DNA of 64,000 bases from Vulgatibacter incomptus (GCF_001263175.1 NZ_CP012332.1:1485501-1549500), one strand, 5' to 3'. Shown: positions 44,544-53,984, counted from the stretch's first letter. Numbers and translations are program-made. The notes: generated by a model from the sequence alone, not told the origin.

Positions 44544-45527
44544 ATGGCGCCCCCCTCCCAGCCCCCCCAGGTGCTCGGCTACGTGCCGCTGGCATCGCTC
44601 CGCGAGGACACGGTCTTTCGCCTCCGCGACCCCGGCGAGGTCGCGTCTCTCGCGCAGTCGATCGCCCAGGTGGGGCAGCTCTTCGCGATCGAGGTCCGGA
44701 CGATCGACGGCAAGGTCGAGCCGATCACGGGCTTCCGCCGCCTGAAGGCGCTCCGGCTCCTGCATCGGAGCCGGGTGCTCGTACGCGACCACGGGGAGAT
44801 CTCCGACGCGGCCGCCGCGCTGATCGCCGCCGCGGACGCGATCGACAGCCGCGCCCTCGAGGTCGAGGAGCTGCAGGGCCTGCTCGATCGCTACCAGGCG
44901 ATGGGCTGGAGCACGCCGGCCCTCGACGAGCTGCTGGGCCGCGCGATCGAGAGGGCTCGGGAGCGGCTGGAGGATCTCGCGGCGATCGCGCAGGGCCTGG
45001 AGCCCCCTGATCGCACGGTGCTCGACGAAGACGCCCTGGACGACGACGAGCCTCGCGCCGTTCCTTCGTCCGAAACCCGGCAGCGCCCGGGTTCCGTGTC
45101 CGAGGCTTCGACGTCGCAGGCTCCGGATCCGGTCGTCGAGATTCCGGCGGCCGAGGCGGCCCTCCAGCCGGCGGCCGATGTGGCGTCCCTGCCGGACCTC
45201 GAGTTCGCTGCGGCTGAAGCAGCTGCTACGCCGGAGCCCGTCGCTCTCCAGCGCCCGCCCGAGGAGGCGCCGCTGCCCATGGCCCTCGGCCGGGTGCGGA
45301 TCGTCCCCGCGGACGACCTCGCCCCGCCTCCCCGGCAGGAGGTGACGGCCGACTGGCTCGCCCGGGACCTGGCGGTGCGTTTCTCCGAGCTCACCCAGGA
45401 TCTCTCGGTCCTCGTGGACCACTGGACCGAGCTTCCCGAGGGCCCCCGCGGCGTCCTCGCCGATCAGCTCGACTACTACGGCGCGCTCGGCCAATGGCTG
45501 GGGCGCACCGCCGAAAGGAAGACGTGA
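44544..45527 (+). CDS. ParB/Srx-domain protein next to the bactofilin
   Basis: 327 residues. Residues ~10-75 are ParB/Srx-like: YVPLASLREDTVFRLRDPGE, SLAQSIAQVGQLFAIEVR and EPITGFRRLKALRLL, the last equivalent to the G-E/F-R-R nucleotide-binding box of ParB. A helical segment (~80-150) follows, then a long Ala/Pro/Glu linker (~155-255) and a conserved-looking C-terminal helix region (TADWLARDLAVRFSELTQDL). No typical ParB helix-turn-helix is evident. In Myxococcus xanthus, PadC is a ParB/Srx CTP-binding protein that links bactofilins to ParA; the neighbourhood suggests an analogous adaptor. Its stop overlaps the pyrE start. Confidence 0.8.
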   Translation: MAPPSQPPQVLGYVPLASLREDTVFRLRDPGEVASLAQSIAQVGQLFAIEVRTIDGKVEPITGFRRLKALRLLHRSRVLVRDHGEISDAAAALIAAADAIDSRALEVEELQGLLDRYQAMGWSTPALDELLGRAIERARERLEDLAAIAQGLEPPDRTVLDEDALDDDEPRAVPSSETRQRPGSVSEASTSQAPDPVVEIPAAEAALQPAADVASLPDLEFAAAEAAATPEPVALQRPPEEAPLPMALGRVRIVPADDLAPPPRQEVTADWLARDLAVRFSELTQDLSVLVDHWTELPEGPRGVLADQLDYYGALGQWLGRTAERKT

Positions 45528-46096
45528 ATCCCCTCCTCGAGAACGACCACGCCCGACTGCTTTCGATGCTTCGCTCCCTCTCCTTCGAGAAGCGGAAGGT
45601 GACCCTCGCCTCCGGCAAGGAGTCGAACTTCTACATCGACTGCAAGCGGACCACCCTGACCGCCGAGGGGCACTGGCTGGTGGGCCGCCTCCTCCTCGAC
45701 CGGATCCATCGTCTGGCGCCGGACGTGACCGCCGTCGGCGGCCTGACCCTCGGCGCGGATCCGATCGCATCGGGGGTTTCGATGGCGAGCTGGCTCGCCG
45801 CCCGTCCGCTCCAGGGCTTCATCGTCCGCAAGGAGGTGAAGGGCCACGGGACCGGTCGCGCGATCGAGGGGCCCCCTTTGCAGCCGGGAACCCGCGTGGC
45901 TATCGTCGAGGACGTCGTGACTACCGGCGGTTCCGGCCTGAAGGCCTGCGAGCGCGCGGAGGAGGCGGGGCTCGTGATCGCCGGCGTCTTCGCGCTCGTG
46001 GATCGGAAGGAAGGCGGCCGCGAGGCCTTCGAGGCCAGGGGCTATCGCCTCGACTCGCTCTTCGACCGGAGCGATTTCATGGGGGATGAGGGGTGA
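45524..46096 (+). CDS. pyrE: Orotate phosphoribosyltransferase
   Basis: 190 residues from GTG 45524 (GTGA overlap with the preceding gene; AAAGGA at 45514-45519). It converts orotate and PRPP to orotidine 5'-phosphate in pyrimidine synthesis. Motifs: LASGKESNFYIDCKRTTL at the N-terminus, GLTLGADPIASGVSMAS, flexible-loop RKEVKGHGTGRAIEG and the PRPP site VAIVEDVVTTGGS. The C-terminus is short, as in the archaeal/deltaproteobacterial branch. Confidence 0.95.
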   Translation: MNPLLENDHARLLSMLRSLSFEKRKVTLASGKESNFYIDCKRTTLTAEGHWLVGRLLLDRIHRLAPDVTAVGGLTLGADPIASGVSMASWLAARPLQGFIVRKEVKGHGTGRAIEGPPLQPGTRVAIVEDVVTTGGSGLKACERAEEAGLVIAGVFALVDRKEGGREAFEARGYRLDSLFDRSDFMGDEG

Positions 46097-46776
46097 ACTT
46101 GATGACCGCCGCGGAGACGCTGCTTCGTCGCGGCGACTGCGGCGGCCCTCGAGCCATGACCGCGTGGATCCTGGTGTTGCTGACGCTGGCCGGCTGCTCG
46201 AACGTCGGCATGCGGCCCAGCATCTCCCAGCCACCGGCGAAGCTCGTCGACGACAAGGCGTACTACGAGGAGCTCGAGCGCTACACCCGCTACGAGTCGG
46301 TGTACCAGCTCTTCGACGCGAGGGTCTTCCTGGCGGTCACGTGGCAAGCGTGGCCGTTCCGAAAGCATCGGGCGTTGGCGACCGCCACGTTCCGGGGGAT
46401 GTCGGGCCCCGAGAGGGAGGCCCTCCTCGCGGACGAGCAGGCCGACGACGCGAACTTCGTCGACTTCGTGGTGGGCTTCTACGTCGCGGATCCGACCTGG
46501 GACGACCTTGCCTCCGGGAAGTCGATCTGGACCCTCGAGCTCCCACGTGAGGGTGAGCCGCCGGTCCGCCCGATCTCCGTCGAGAGGGTGTCGACCCCGG
46601 ACGCGAACCTCCGCGCCCTCTATCCCTACGTGAACCGCTTCGCGACCGTGTATCGGGTGCGCTTCCCGGGGGCGGACGAAAACGGCGCGCCGACGATCCC
46701 GCCGGGCTCGAAGCAGCTCGTGCTCCGCTTCGTCTCCGCTGTGGCCAACGTCGAGCCGAGCTGGCCGCTTCCGTAG
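46093..46776 (+). CDS. Probable lipoprotein of unknown function
   Basis: 227 residues from GTG 46093, which overlaps the pyrE stop. An internal ATG at 46156 would give a shorter signal peptide (MTAWILVLLTLAGC) without positive charges, so the earlier start, with its arginines, may be preferred. Lipobox LAGC. The mature part has a conserved-looking YYEELERYTRYESVYQLFDA segment and a beta-rich C-terminus (RFATVYRVRFPG, KQLVLRFVSAVANVE). No known family recognised; probably in the inner leaflet of the outer membrane. Confidence 0.75.
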   Translation: MNLMTAAETLLRRGDCGGPRAMTAWILVLLTLAGCSNVGMRPSISQPPAKLVDDKAYYEELERYTRYESVYQLFDARVFLAVTWQAWPFRKHRALATATFRGMSGPEREALLADEQADDANFVDFVVGFYVADPTWDDLASGKSIWTLELPREGEPPVRPISVERVSTPDANLRALYPYVNRFATVYRVRFPGADENGAPTIPPGSKQLVLRFVSAVANVEPSWPLP

Positions 46777-46860
46777 CGGGCGCCGGGTGCGAGGTTTCGC
46801 CACAGAGCGGCGAGATCCTGCACGCCGTGCCTGTGGCCGCGAGGGCCTCGCCCGGGTAGG

Positions 46861-49800
46861 ATGCCGCCCTTGGACCTCGCCAAGACCATCGCCGCGTACG
46901 CCTCGCACCTGATGGGGCTCCGACCGGGGGAGGGCAGGCGCACCGCCATGGCGGGCGTCTACCACCTGGCGTTCGTCGCGGCCGTGGTGCTGGTGAAGAG
47001 CGCGTCGAACGCCCTCGTGGTCGCCCGCTTCCGGGTCGAGGCCCTCCCGCCGCTCTACATCGCGAGCGCGCTGGCCACGGGGCTGGCCGCCTGGGCGGCG
47101 GCCTACCTCGACCGCCGGAGGGCGCCCGGCATGCCCCGGCAGGGCCTGCTCTGGGCGGCGGCGGCGCTCCTCGGCCTCGCGTCGGCTACCTATTTCCGCA
47201 TCCCGGCTGCGGTGGTGGCGCTCTACCTCTTGGGCGAGACCTGCGCGACGATCGTCTCGATCCGCTTCTGGGGCGCCGCCTCCGAGCTCTTCGACCAGCG
47301 GGCGAACCGGCGGATCTTCGGCGTCCTCGCGGCGGCAGGGATGGTGGGCGCGATCGTCGCCGGCCTCGCGGCGCAGCTCCTGGGCGGGACGCTGGGTGCG
47401 GTGGGCCTCCTGCCGCTTGCCGCGCTCCTGCTCCTGGGGAGCGCCGCGGCGTCGCGCTCGCTCCGGCGAGCGAACCGTGCGGCCGCCGCCGAGGCGACCG
47501 CTGCAGGGGGGCCATCGACCGGTTCGTCGAAGCAGCGGCCCTCCGCCCGCGACGTCCGCACCTACCTCCTGAAGAACCACTATCCCCGGGCGCTCGCGAC
47601 GCTGATGCTCCTTCTCGCGGCGCTCACGGCCGTGGCGGACTACCTCTTCCGCTTCCAGGCTGGCGAGCGCTACGGCGAGGCGGAGCTCGCGGCACTGTTT
47701 GGCGCCCTCAACCTCTGGATGGGCGTGGTCGCCGTGCTCTTCCAGGTGGGCGCAGCAGGGCGGATCCTCGAGCGCTTCGGGGTCTTCCGCTACCTGCTGA
47801 TCACCCCCATGGGTAGCGCCCTCGCGTCGATCGGCTGTCTCTTCGTGCCGGGGATGGGACCGGCCTTCGGCCTGCGTCTCATCGAATCGGCGGGCAGCCT
47901 CTCGCTGAACCCGGCCGCCTTCCAGCTCCTCTACGGACCGATCCCGGATTCGCTCCGGCCCCGGATCCGCGCGCTCGTGGACGGCCTGGTGAAGAAGGTC
48001 GGCTTCGCCTCGGGCGGCGTGCTGCTGCTCGTGCTCGGCAGCCGGGCGAGCGTGGAGCTCCTGGTGGCGGCGGTCGTGGGGGTCGTGGCGGTCTACGTGG
48101 TGATCCTGGCGATCTCGCGGCGGTTCTACGTCGTTGCGATCGAGGATCGCCTCGCGCCGGCGGTGAACCTCGGCGCGAACCACCTCCGAAGCGCCGAGGC
48201 GCGGACGGTGCTCAGGAGCGCCCTGTCGAGCGACGAGCCCGTGCGAGTCCTCACGTCGATCGCGCTCCTCCGCGACGATCCCCGCTTCGATCCGCTTCCC
48301 TTCCTGCCGCGGCTCCTGGGCCATCCGGACAGCAGGGTGCGCCGCAGCACGGTGGCGCTCGTCCACGACCGGCGGATCTCGCAGGCGGTGCCGCAGCTCG
48401 AGCGGATCTTCGCCGGCGACCGGCCGGAGATCCGCTACGAGGCGGCGCTGGCACTGGGGAAGCTCGTGCCGGAGCGGGCGCGGGAGCTCCTCCTCCCGTG
48501 GCTCGATCGCAACGATTCGCCGCTCGCCGGCGCCGCCATCGCCGCGCTGGTCCCGCCCGAGCTGGCGTCCCGCGAGGGCGCGCTCTTCGGCGAAGGCGCG
48601 GCGCCCGGCGACAGAGGCCCGCCCGAAGTGGCGTCCGCGGAACAGGCGTCCCTCGTCGCCACCCGCGCCCTCCTGGATCGCCTCGAGCGCCCCGGCGCGC
48701 CGGTTCAGGAGCGCATCGAGACCGCCCGCGCCCTCGGCCGCCTCGGGCCGTCCGCTTTCGGGACCCGCCTGGCCTTCTATCTCGCCGATGAGGACCCGAA
48801 CGTACGGCGGGTGGCCAGTGCCGCCGCAGGGCGGATCCTCGAGCCCGCCCTCGTGCCGGCCCTGTGCAGGCTCCTGGCGGATCGCTCCTGCCGCGCGGCG
48901 GCGCGGACGGCGCTGGCCCGCTACGGCGACGCGGTCGTGCCCGCGCTCTCGACCGTCCTCGACGATCGGAGCGAGGCGCTCGTCCTGCGCCTCGAGGTGC
49001 CGCGGGTGCTCCGCAAGGTCGGCACGTCCGCCGCGGCGCGGGCGCTCCTCTTCTCGAACATCCAGGAGCACGCCTATCTACGCTTCCGGATCGCGACCAA
49101 CCTCTCGCGGCTTCACGACGAGCACCCGGAGATCGAGGTCGACCTGCAGCGCCTGAAGGAGGCGACCTTCCGAAGGCTGCGGACCTACGAGTACTACCTT
49201 CCGCTCTACCGCGACCTCGAGGCCGCGCTGCCTCCCCACTCCGTGCTCGTCCGCGCGCTCGGCGACCGGATGCAGCAGAACCTCGAGGTGATCTTCCGGC
49301 TCCTGCATATCCGGCACTCGCATGGCCAGGTACTCTCCGCGTGGCGGCGCTTCTCGGGAGGCGACGCGAGAGAGCGCGCGTACGCGCTGGAGCTCCTCGA
49401 GAACCTGGTCGAGGAGGAGCTCAGGCGGCCGCTCCTTCCCGCGCTGGAGCGCTACCACCGGCTGCCCGAGCCGTGGGGCGGGGTGCCGGCGAAGCCGGAG
49501 CGGGGGCCAGCGCGGGTGCTGGAGCTCACGGTCTCGAACGACGTGGTCCTGCGGGCGCTGGCGATATTCACGGCGGGCCAGATCGGCCTGCGGCTGCCGA
49601 ACGACGAGACGGAGGACGAGCACTTGAACGCGAGCGTGATCGAGAGGGTCTTCCTGCTCGAGGGGGCGGAGATCTTCGCCCGCTGCGACATCGACGACCT
49701 GGTGGCCCTCGCCACCATCGGCAAGGAGTCGTCCTTCCGGAACGGCGAGATCATCTTCCGGGAGGGCGAGGAGGCGAACGCGCTCTTCGTGGTGCTCCAG

Positions 49801-50103
49801 GGCCGCGTCCGCTTCGAGAAGGGCGGCAGCGAGGTGCTGGAGGTGGGAGTGCGCGACGCCTTCGGCGAGACGAGCCTCCTCGAGCGCGCGCCGAGGCCGG
49901 TGACGGCGGTGGCGGTGGCGCCGGAGGTGCGGGTGCTCGCCATCGACCGCCAGGACTTCCTGGACCTCATCGCCGACAGGCCCGAGCTCCTGCGCGGGAT
50001 CTTCGAAGCGGTGACCCGCCACCTGCGCAGCCTGATCGACGTGGCGGCTGCAGGCGCCGAGGCGGGAAAGCTGCTCGAGGCGAGGCCACGGCGGGCGGGA
50101 TAG
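46861..50103 (+). CDS. Npt-like membrane protein fused to HEAT repeats and a cyclic-nucleotide-binding domain
   Basis: 1080 residues. Residues ~25-430: about 10-12 hydrophobic helices resembling the nucleotide transporter (Npt/TLC) branch of the MFS, e.g. GVYHLAFVAAVVLVKSASNA and FWGAASELFDQRANRRIFGV. Residues ~440-700: HEAT-like repeats (RVLTSIALLRDD, EIRYEAALALGKL, VQERIETARALGRLG, NVRRVASAAAGRI). A further helical region leads to a cyclic-nucleotide-binding domain at ~945-1060 with FRNGEIIFREGEEANALFVV and the phosphate-binding cassette FGETSLLERAPRPVTAVA. ATP/ADP exchange is not implied; a sensor role is equally possible. TTG 46870 is an alternative start. Confidence 0.85.
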   Translation: MPPLDLAKTIAAYASHLMGLRPGEGRRTAMAGVYHLAFVAAVVLVKSASNALVVARFRVEALPPLYIASALATGLAAWAAAYLDRRRAPGMPRQGLLWAAAALLGLASATYFRIPAAVVALYLLGETCATIVSIRFWGAASELFDQRANRRIFGVLAAAGMVGAIVAGLAAQLLGGTLGAVGLLPLAALLLLGSAAASRSLRRANRAAAAEATAAGGPSTGSSKQRPSARDVRTYLLKNHYPRALATLMLLLAALTAVADYLFRFQAGERYGEAELAALFGALNLWMGVVAVLFQVGAAGRILERFGVFRYLLITPMGSALASIGCLFVPGMGPAFGLRLIESAGSLSLNPAAFQLLYGPIPDSLRPRIRALVDGLVKKVGFASGGVLLLVLGSRASVELLVAAVVGVVAVYVVILAISRRFYVVAIEDRLAPAVNLGANHLRSAEARTVLRSALSSDEPVRVLTSIALLRDDPRFDPLPFLPRLLGHPDSRVRRSTVALVHDRRISQAVPQLERIFAGDRPEIRYEAALALGKLVPERARELLLPWLDRNDSPLAGAAIAALVPPELASREGALFGEGAAPGDRGPPEVASAEQASLVATRALLDRLERPGAPVQERIETARALGRLGPSAFGTRLAFYLADEDPNVRRVASAAAGRILEPALVPALCRLLADRSCRAAARTALARYGDAVVPALSTVLDDRSEALVLRLEVPRVLRKVGTSAAARALLFSNIQEHAYLRFRIATNLSRLHDEHPEIEVDLQRLKEATFRRLRTYEYYLPLYRDLEAALPPHSVLVRALGDRMQQNLEVIFRLLHIRHSHGQVLSAWRRFSGGDARERAYALELLENLVEEELRRPLLPALERYHRLPEPWGGVPAKPERGPARVLELTVSNDVVLRALAIFTAGQIGLRLPNDETEDEHLNASVIERVFLLEGAEIFARCDIDDLVALATIGKESSFRNGEIIFREGEEANALFVVLQGRVRFEKGGSEVLEVGVRDAFGETSLLERAPRPVTAVAVAPEVRVLAIDRQDFLDLIADRPELLRGIFEAVTRHLRSLIDVAAAGAEAGKLLEARPRRAG

Positions 50104-50161
50104 CACCGCTCGCTGAGCCGCCCATCGCGGCCGCGCCAACGGCCCAGCTCGACGACGCTCG

Positions 50162-51751
50162 TCAGCCGTTGCGCGAGATCACGGTGTCGCGCTGCCACTG
50201 GGCGTCGTTGAGCTCGGGGAAGTCCGAGATGTAGTGCAGCCCGCGGCTCTCCTTCCGCTCGAGGGCGCAGCGCACGATCATGTGCGCGACGTCGGCGATG
50301 TTGCGCAGCTCGATGAAGTCGCGGTTGAGCTTGTACTGCCAGTAGTAGTGCCGGATCTCCTCGCGGAGGAGATCGAGCCGCGCCTTGGCGCGCTCGAGGC
50401 GCTTCGTCGTGCGGACGATGCCCACGTAGTTCCACATCAGGCGGCGGATCTCGTCCCAATTGTGGGAGACGACGACGGCCTCGTCGGGCTGTGCCGCGGA
50501 GCCCTCGTCCCAGTCGGCCACCTGGGGCGCCTCGCGGGCGTCCCGCGCGAGCTCACGGGCGGTGTCCGCCGCCCTCGCGCCGAAGACCAGGCCCTCGAGG
50601 AGCGAGTTGGACGCGAGGCGGTTGGCGCCGTGGAGGCCGGTGCAGCTCACCTCGCCGATGGCGAGGAGGTTCGGGATGGAGGTGCGCGCCCCGAGGTCCA
50701 CGTGGATCCCGCCGCACTGGTAGTGCGCGGCGGGGACCACCGGGATCCCCTCGGCGGCGATGTCGATCCCGTACTCCTTGCACGTTGCGTAGATGTTCGG
50801 GAAGCGCTCCATCAGGAAGGAGCGGGGCAAGTGCGTCATGTCGAGGTAGACGCACTCGTCGCCGGTGCGCTTGAGCTCGGCGTCGATGGCCCGCGCCGTC
50901 ACGTCACGAGGCGCGAGGGAGGCGAGGCGATGGTAGCCCTCCATGAAGGAGGTCCCGTCCTTCCGCCGCAGGATCCCGCCCTCGCCGCGCAGCGCCTCCG
51001 AGATCAGGAAGCTCTTGGCCTCCGGGTGGAAGAGGCACGTGGGGTGGAACTGGTAGAACTCCATGTTCGCGACCACCGCGCCCGCCCGCCAGGCCATGGC
51101 GAGGCCGTCGCCGGTCGCGACGTCGGGGTTGGTCGTGTAGAGGTAGACCTTCCCGGCGCCGCCGGTGGCGAGGACCGTGACCTTCGCCAGGAAGGTCCGT
51201 GCACGCCCGGTGCGCTCCTCGAGCACCCACGCGCCGAGGGCGCGGTTGGGGCCGGGCTGGCCAGCCCGGGCCGAGAGGATCAGGTCGATCGCCGTGTGGT
51301 GATCGAAGAACTGGATGTTGGGATCCGCCTCGCAGGCCTCGAGGAGGCCGCGCTCGACCTCCCGACCGGTGAGATCCTTGGCGTGGACCACCCGGCGCGC
51401 GCCGTGGCCGCCCTCGCGGGTGAGGTCGAGGTCCCCCATCGCCTTCTTGGAGAAGGCGACGCCGAGGTCGACGAGCTCGCGGATCCGATCCGGCGCGTCG
51501 TGCACGCACATCTCGACCGCGTCGCGGTGGCAGATGCCCGCGCCCGCTTCGAGGGTGTCCTCCACGTGGGCCTCGAAGGAGTCCTCCGGATCGAGGACCG
51601 CGGCGATCCCGCCCTGGGCCCACTTGGTGTTGCTCTCGTCGCGGTTGCGCTTGGTGAGGACCGCCACGGAGCCCCAGCGGGCGGCGCGGAGGGCGAAGGT
51701 GAGACCGGCGACTCCGCCGCCGATGACGAGGGTGTCGAAGCGCTCGGCCAT
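50162..51751 (-). CDS. nadB: L-aspartate oxidase
   Basis: 529 residues from ATG 51751, with AGGA 8 bases upstream. It oxidises L-aspartate to iminoaspartate, the first step of de novo NAD synthesis. FAD motif TLVIGGGVAGLTFALRAA at the N-terminus, NRDESNTKWAQGGIAAVLD, the active-site region EFYQFHPTCL, the FAD contact TGLHGANRLASNSLLEGLVF and C-terminal helices typical of the fumarate reductase/succinate dehydrogenase flavoprotein family. nadA and nadC are not adjacent. It is monocistronic and divergent from the transglycosylase gene. Confidence 0.95.
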   Translation of the reverse strand: MAERFDTLVIGGGVAGLTFALRAARWGSVAVLTKRNRDESNTKWAQGGIAAVLDPEDSFEAHVEDTLEAGAGICHRDAVEMCVHDAPDRIRELVDLGVAFSKKAMGDLDLTREGGHGARRVVHAKDLTGREVERGLLEACEADPNIQFFDHHTAIDLILSARAGQPGPNRALGAWVLEERTGRARTFLAKVTVLATGGAGKVYLYTTNPDVATGDGLAMAWRAGAVVANMEFYQFHPTCLFHPEAKSFLISEALRGEGGILRRKDGTSFMEGYHRLASLAPRDVTARAIDAELKRTGDECVYLDMTHLPRSFLMERFPNIYATCKEYGIDIAAEGIPVVPAAHYQCGGIHVDLGARTSIPNLLAIGEVSCTGLHGANRLASNSLLEGLVFGARAADTARELARDAREAPQVADWDEGSAAQPDEAVVVSHNWDEIRRLMWNYVGIVRTTKRLERAKARLDLLREEIRHYYWQYKLNRDFIELRNIADVAHMIVRCALERKESRGLHYISDFPELNDAQWQRDTVISRNG

Positions 51752-51970
51752 CTCCAACTTCCTGATCGCGCCGGGCGTCATTCGTCCCGGCTCGTTGCGG
51801 CGGACTGTAATCAATGCGCCTCGTCGCCGGCAACTCGAGTCAGCAGGCGACGGCGCTTGCTCGCCCCACGCCTGCCCCTGGGCGCGCCGGGCCATAGGGC
51901 GACCGGGCGAGCGGGCGGATCGCGATTCTGGCCGGGCATGTAGGGACGTGGTAGGTACGAGGTTCACGCC

Positions 51971-52609
51971 ATGATCCGCCGCCTTCTACTCCTTCTCACC
52001 GGCTCGATCCTCGCGGCTCCTTCGATGGCGCCGGCGAGCTCGATCCGCCAGTGGACCGACAAAGACGGCGTCGTGCACTTCAGCAACGTGAAGAGGGGCG
52101 GCGAGCGATCGCCCGCCAGGCTGAAGCCGACGAAGGAGGGCGGGGTCCGCGTGGTCCTCGAGGGCAAGCCCGAGGCCGAGGCCGCCAAGCCGTACCGTCC
52201 GAGGGAAGTGAAGGACTACGACGAGCACCTTCGCGAGGCCTGCGAGCGGTACCGGATCCCCTTCGCCTTCGCCCGGGCCATCGCGGCCGCCGAGTCGAAC
52301 TTCAATCCGGCGGCGGTCTCCCACGCGGGCGCGATGGGGCTGATGCAGCTCATGCCCTCCACCGCGGTCTCGATGTACGTGGACGACGCCTTCGATCCCC
52401 GTGAGAACATCCACGGCGGCGTAAGGTACCTGCGGCTCCTCACCAACCTCTTCGAGGGCGATCTGGTGAAGGTGATCGCGGCGTACAACGCGGGCCCCGA
52501 GGCGGTGAGGAAGGCCGGCGGGATCCCCCGGTTCGAGGAGACCCAGACCTACGTGAAGCGGGTCCTCGAGCTCTATCGCCGCTACAAGGCCGAGCAGGAC
52601 GGAACGTGA
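51971..52609 (+). CDS. Lytic transglycosylase with DUF4124-like N-terminus
   Basis: 212 residues. Signal peptide (MIRRLLLLLTGSILAAPSMAPA), a short DUF4124-like strand (IRQWTDKDGVVHFSNVK), then an SLT/goose-lysozyme-like domain: RYRIPFAFARAIAAAESNFN with the catalytic Glu (AAAESNFNP), AMGLMQLMPSTA, NIHGGVRYLR and AYNAGPEAV. It cleaves peptidoglycan glycan strands in the periplasm, producing 1,6-anhydro ends. Its stop overlaps the GTG of the next gene. Confidence 0.93.
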   Translation: MIRRLLLLLTGSILAAPSMAPASSIRQWTDKDGVVHFSNVKRGGERSPARLKPTKEGGVRVVLEGKPEAEAAKPYRPREVKDYDEHLREACERYRIPFAFARAIAAAESNFNPAAVSHAGAMGLMQLMPSTAVSMYVDDAFDPRENIHGGVRYLRLLTNLFEGDLVKVIAAYNAGPEAVRKAGGIPRFEETQTYVKRVLELYRRYKAEQDGT

Positions 52610-53895
52610 GCGAGACGGCGGGCGCAATCGGCGGCCACGACGGCGCGAGCGGCGCCGAATTCGTCGCGCACCTGAACCGCGGCAACGACTGCCTCGCGGC
52701 GGGAGACGTACAGGCCGCGCGGGAGGAGCTGGAACGCGCCGTCGCGTTGAAGCCGGGAGACGCGAAGGCCCGCGGGCTCCTCGCGCTCTGCTACTTCAAG
52801 CTCGGGATGCTGGAGAGGGCGTCGGCGGCCTACGTGGCGCTGGTTCACGAGAACCCCCACGACGCGACCCTCCACGTGAACCTGGGGCTGGTCCAGCTCA
52901 AGAGCGGCAGGCCCGACGCTGCGATCCGGACCCTCGAGGTGGCGCTGGAGCTGGCCCCCGACCACCGGAAGGCTCACAACTACCTGGGCGTCGCGTTCGC
53001 GCAGACGGGCGACCACGCCCGGGCCCGCGACTCCTTCCTGCGGGCCGGCTCGGCGGCGAAGGCCGAGGAGATGGAGCGGGCCCTCGCCGCGGCTGGAGCC
53101 GAGGCCTCGAATTCAGTCGTGGCGCCGGCGCACTCGGCGCCCGCGCTCACCCGGTCGAATGCCCCCGCGGCGCAGCCGGCGGTGGTAGCAGGGACCCCTT
53201 CGGCCCGTCCGGAAGCGCTCTTTCCCGAGCCCGTCCGATCGGCGGAGCGGATCGCCGAGCATGAGCTCCGCTCGGGGCCCCTCCCGACCTTCGCCGAGGT
53301 GGTCCGGTCGAGCCGCCTTTTCTGGCCCCGTGGGGCTCCCTTCGCCCTGGGGCCGACGGGAGTGTCCATCGATTTCACGGAGGGCATCAGCACCCGCGTG
53401 GACGGCCTGATCGCCGCGCGCGGCGACACCAGCTGGACGCCGCTGCGGAAGAGCTACGGGGGACGCCTCACCGATCGCCCGTTCGGCGAGGGCGCCAGGC
53501 AGATGTGGCACGCGACCGGCGGCGGCCAGCTCCTGATCACCGGGACGCTTGGCGGCGAGGAGCGGGTCTTCACCGCGCTGCGCCTGGGCGAGGACGTCTA
53601 CGTGGCCGAGGAGCGCCTCTACGCCTTCGAGGCGGGCCTCGACGCCGAGAACGGCCGCGTCCCCGGAAAGGGCTTCGACCTCCCGCTCGTCCGCCTCCGT
53701 GGCAGCGGCCACGTACTCCTGGTGAGCGACCGGCCGGTGAGGAGCGAGCCCGTCTTCGGCAACGAGAGCCTCCGGCTCCCGGTCAGCGGCCTCGTCGCAT
53801 GGGCGGGGCCCCTCACGCCGCGCCTCCTGCCCATGGGGGACGGCCCGATCTGGGTCGAGCTCACCGGGGAGGGCGACGTTCTCGTCCTCGGCTGA
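52606..53895 (+). CDS. TPR protein with C-terminal AIM24-like domain
   Basis: 429 residues from GTG 52606 (GTGA overlap). Residues ~20-150 hold four TPRs (EFVAHLNRGNDCLAAGDVQA, LLALCYFKLGMLERASAAYV, LHVNLGLVQLKSGRPDAAIR, AHNYLGVAFAQTGDHARARD). An Ala/Pro linker (~165-225) leads to a beta-rich domain (~245-429) with GGGQLLITGTLGGEERVFTA and DVYVAEERLYAFEAGLD, the pattern of AIM24/DUF124 proteins, beta-prism folds of unclear function. No signal peptide; cytoplasmic. Cotranscription with the transglycosylase is likely. Confidence 0.82.
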   Translation: MSETAGAIGGHDGASGAEFVAHLNRGNDCLAAGDVQAAREELERAVALKPGDAKARGLLALCYFKLGMLERASAAYVALVHENPHDATLHVNLGLVQLKSGRPDAAIRTLEVALELAPDHRKAHNYLGVAFAQTGDHARARDSFLRAGSAAKAEEMERALAAAGAEASNSVVAPAHSAPALTRSNAPAAQPAVVAGTPSARPEALFPEPVRSAERIAEHELRSGPLPTFAEVVRSSRLFWPRGAPFALGPTGVSIDFTEGISTRVDGLIAARGDTSWTPLRKSYGGRLTDRPFGEGARQMWHATGGGQLLITGTLGGEERVFTALRLGEDVYVAEERLYAFEAGLDAENGRVPGKGFDLPLVRLRGSGHVLLVSDRPVRSEPVFGNESLRLPVSGLVAWAGPLTPRLLPMGDGPIWVELTGEGDVLVLG

Positions 53896-53984
53896 TCGCG
53901 CGCTTGCTTGCTAGGGGCGTTGGTTCGCGGTATCCGGACGCGCCCGGCGATGGATTTCCCGTCCAGAGGCGTTTCGAAGAGCGC

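Noticed and set aside
46042-49071. 1009-codon minus-strand frame
   Set aside because: Antisense to the Npt/HEAT gene and its neighbour, Arg/Glu/His-rich, with no recognisable motif or ribosome binding site.
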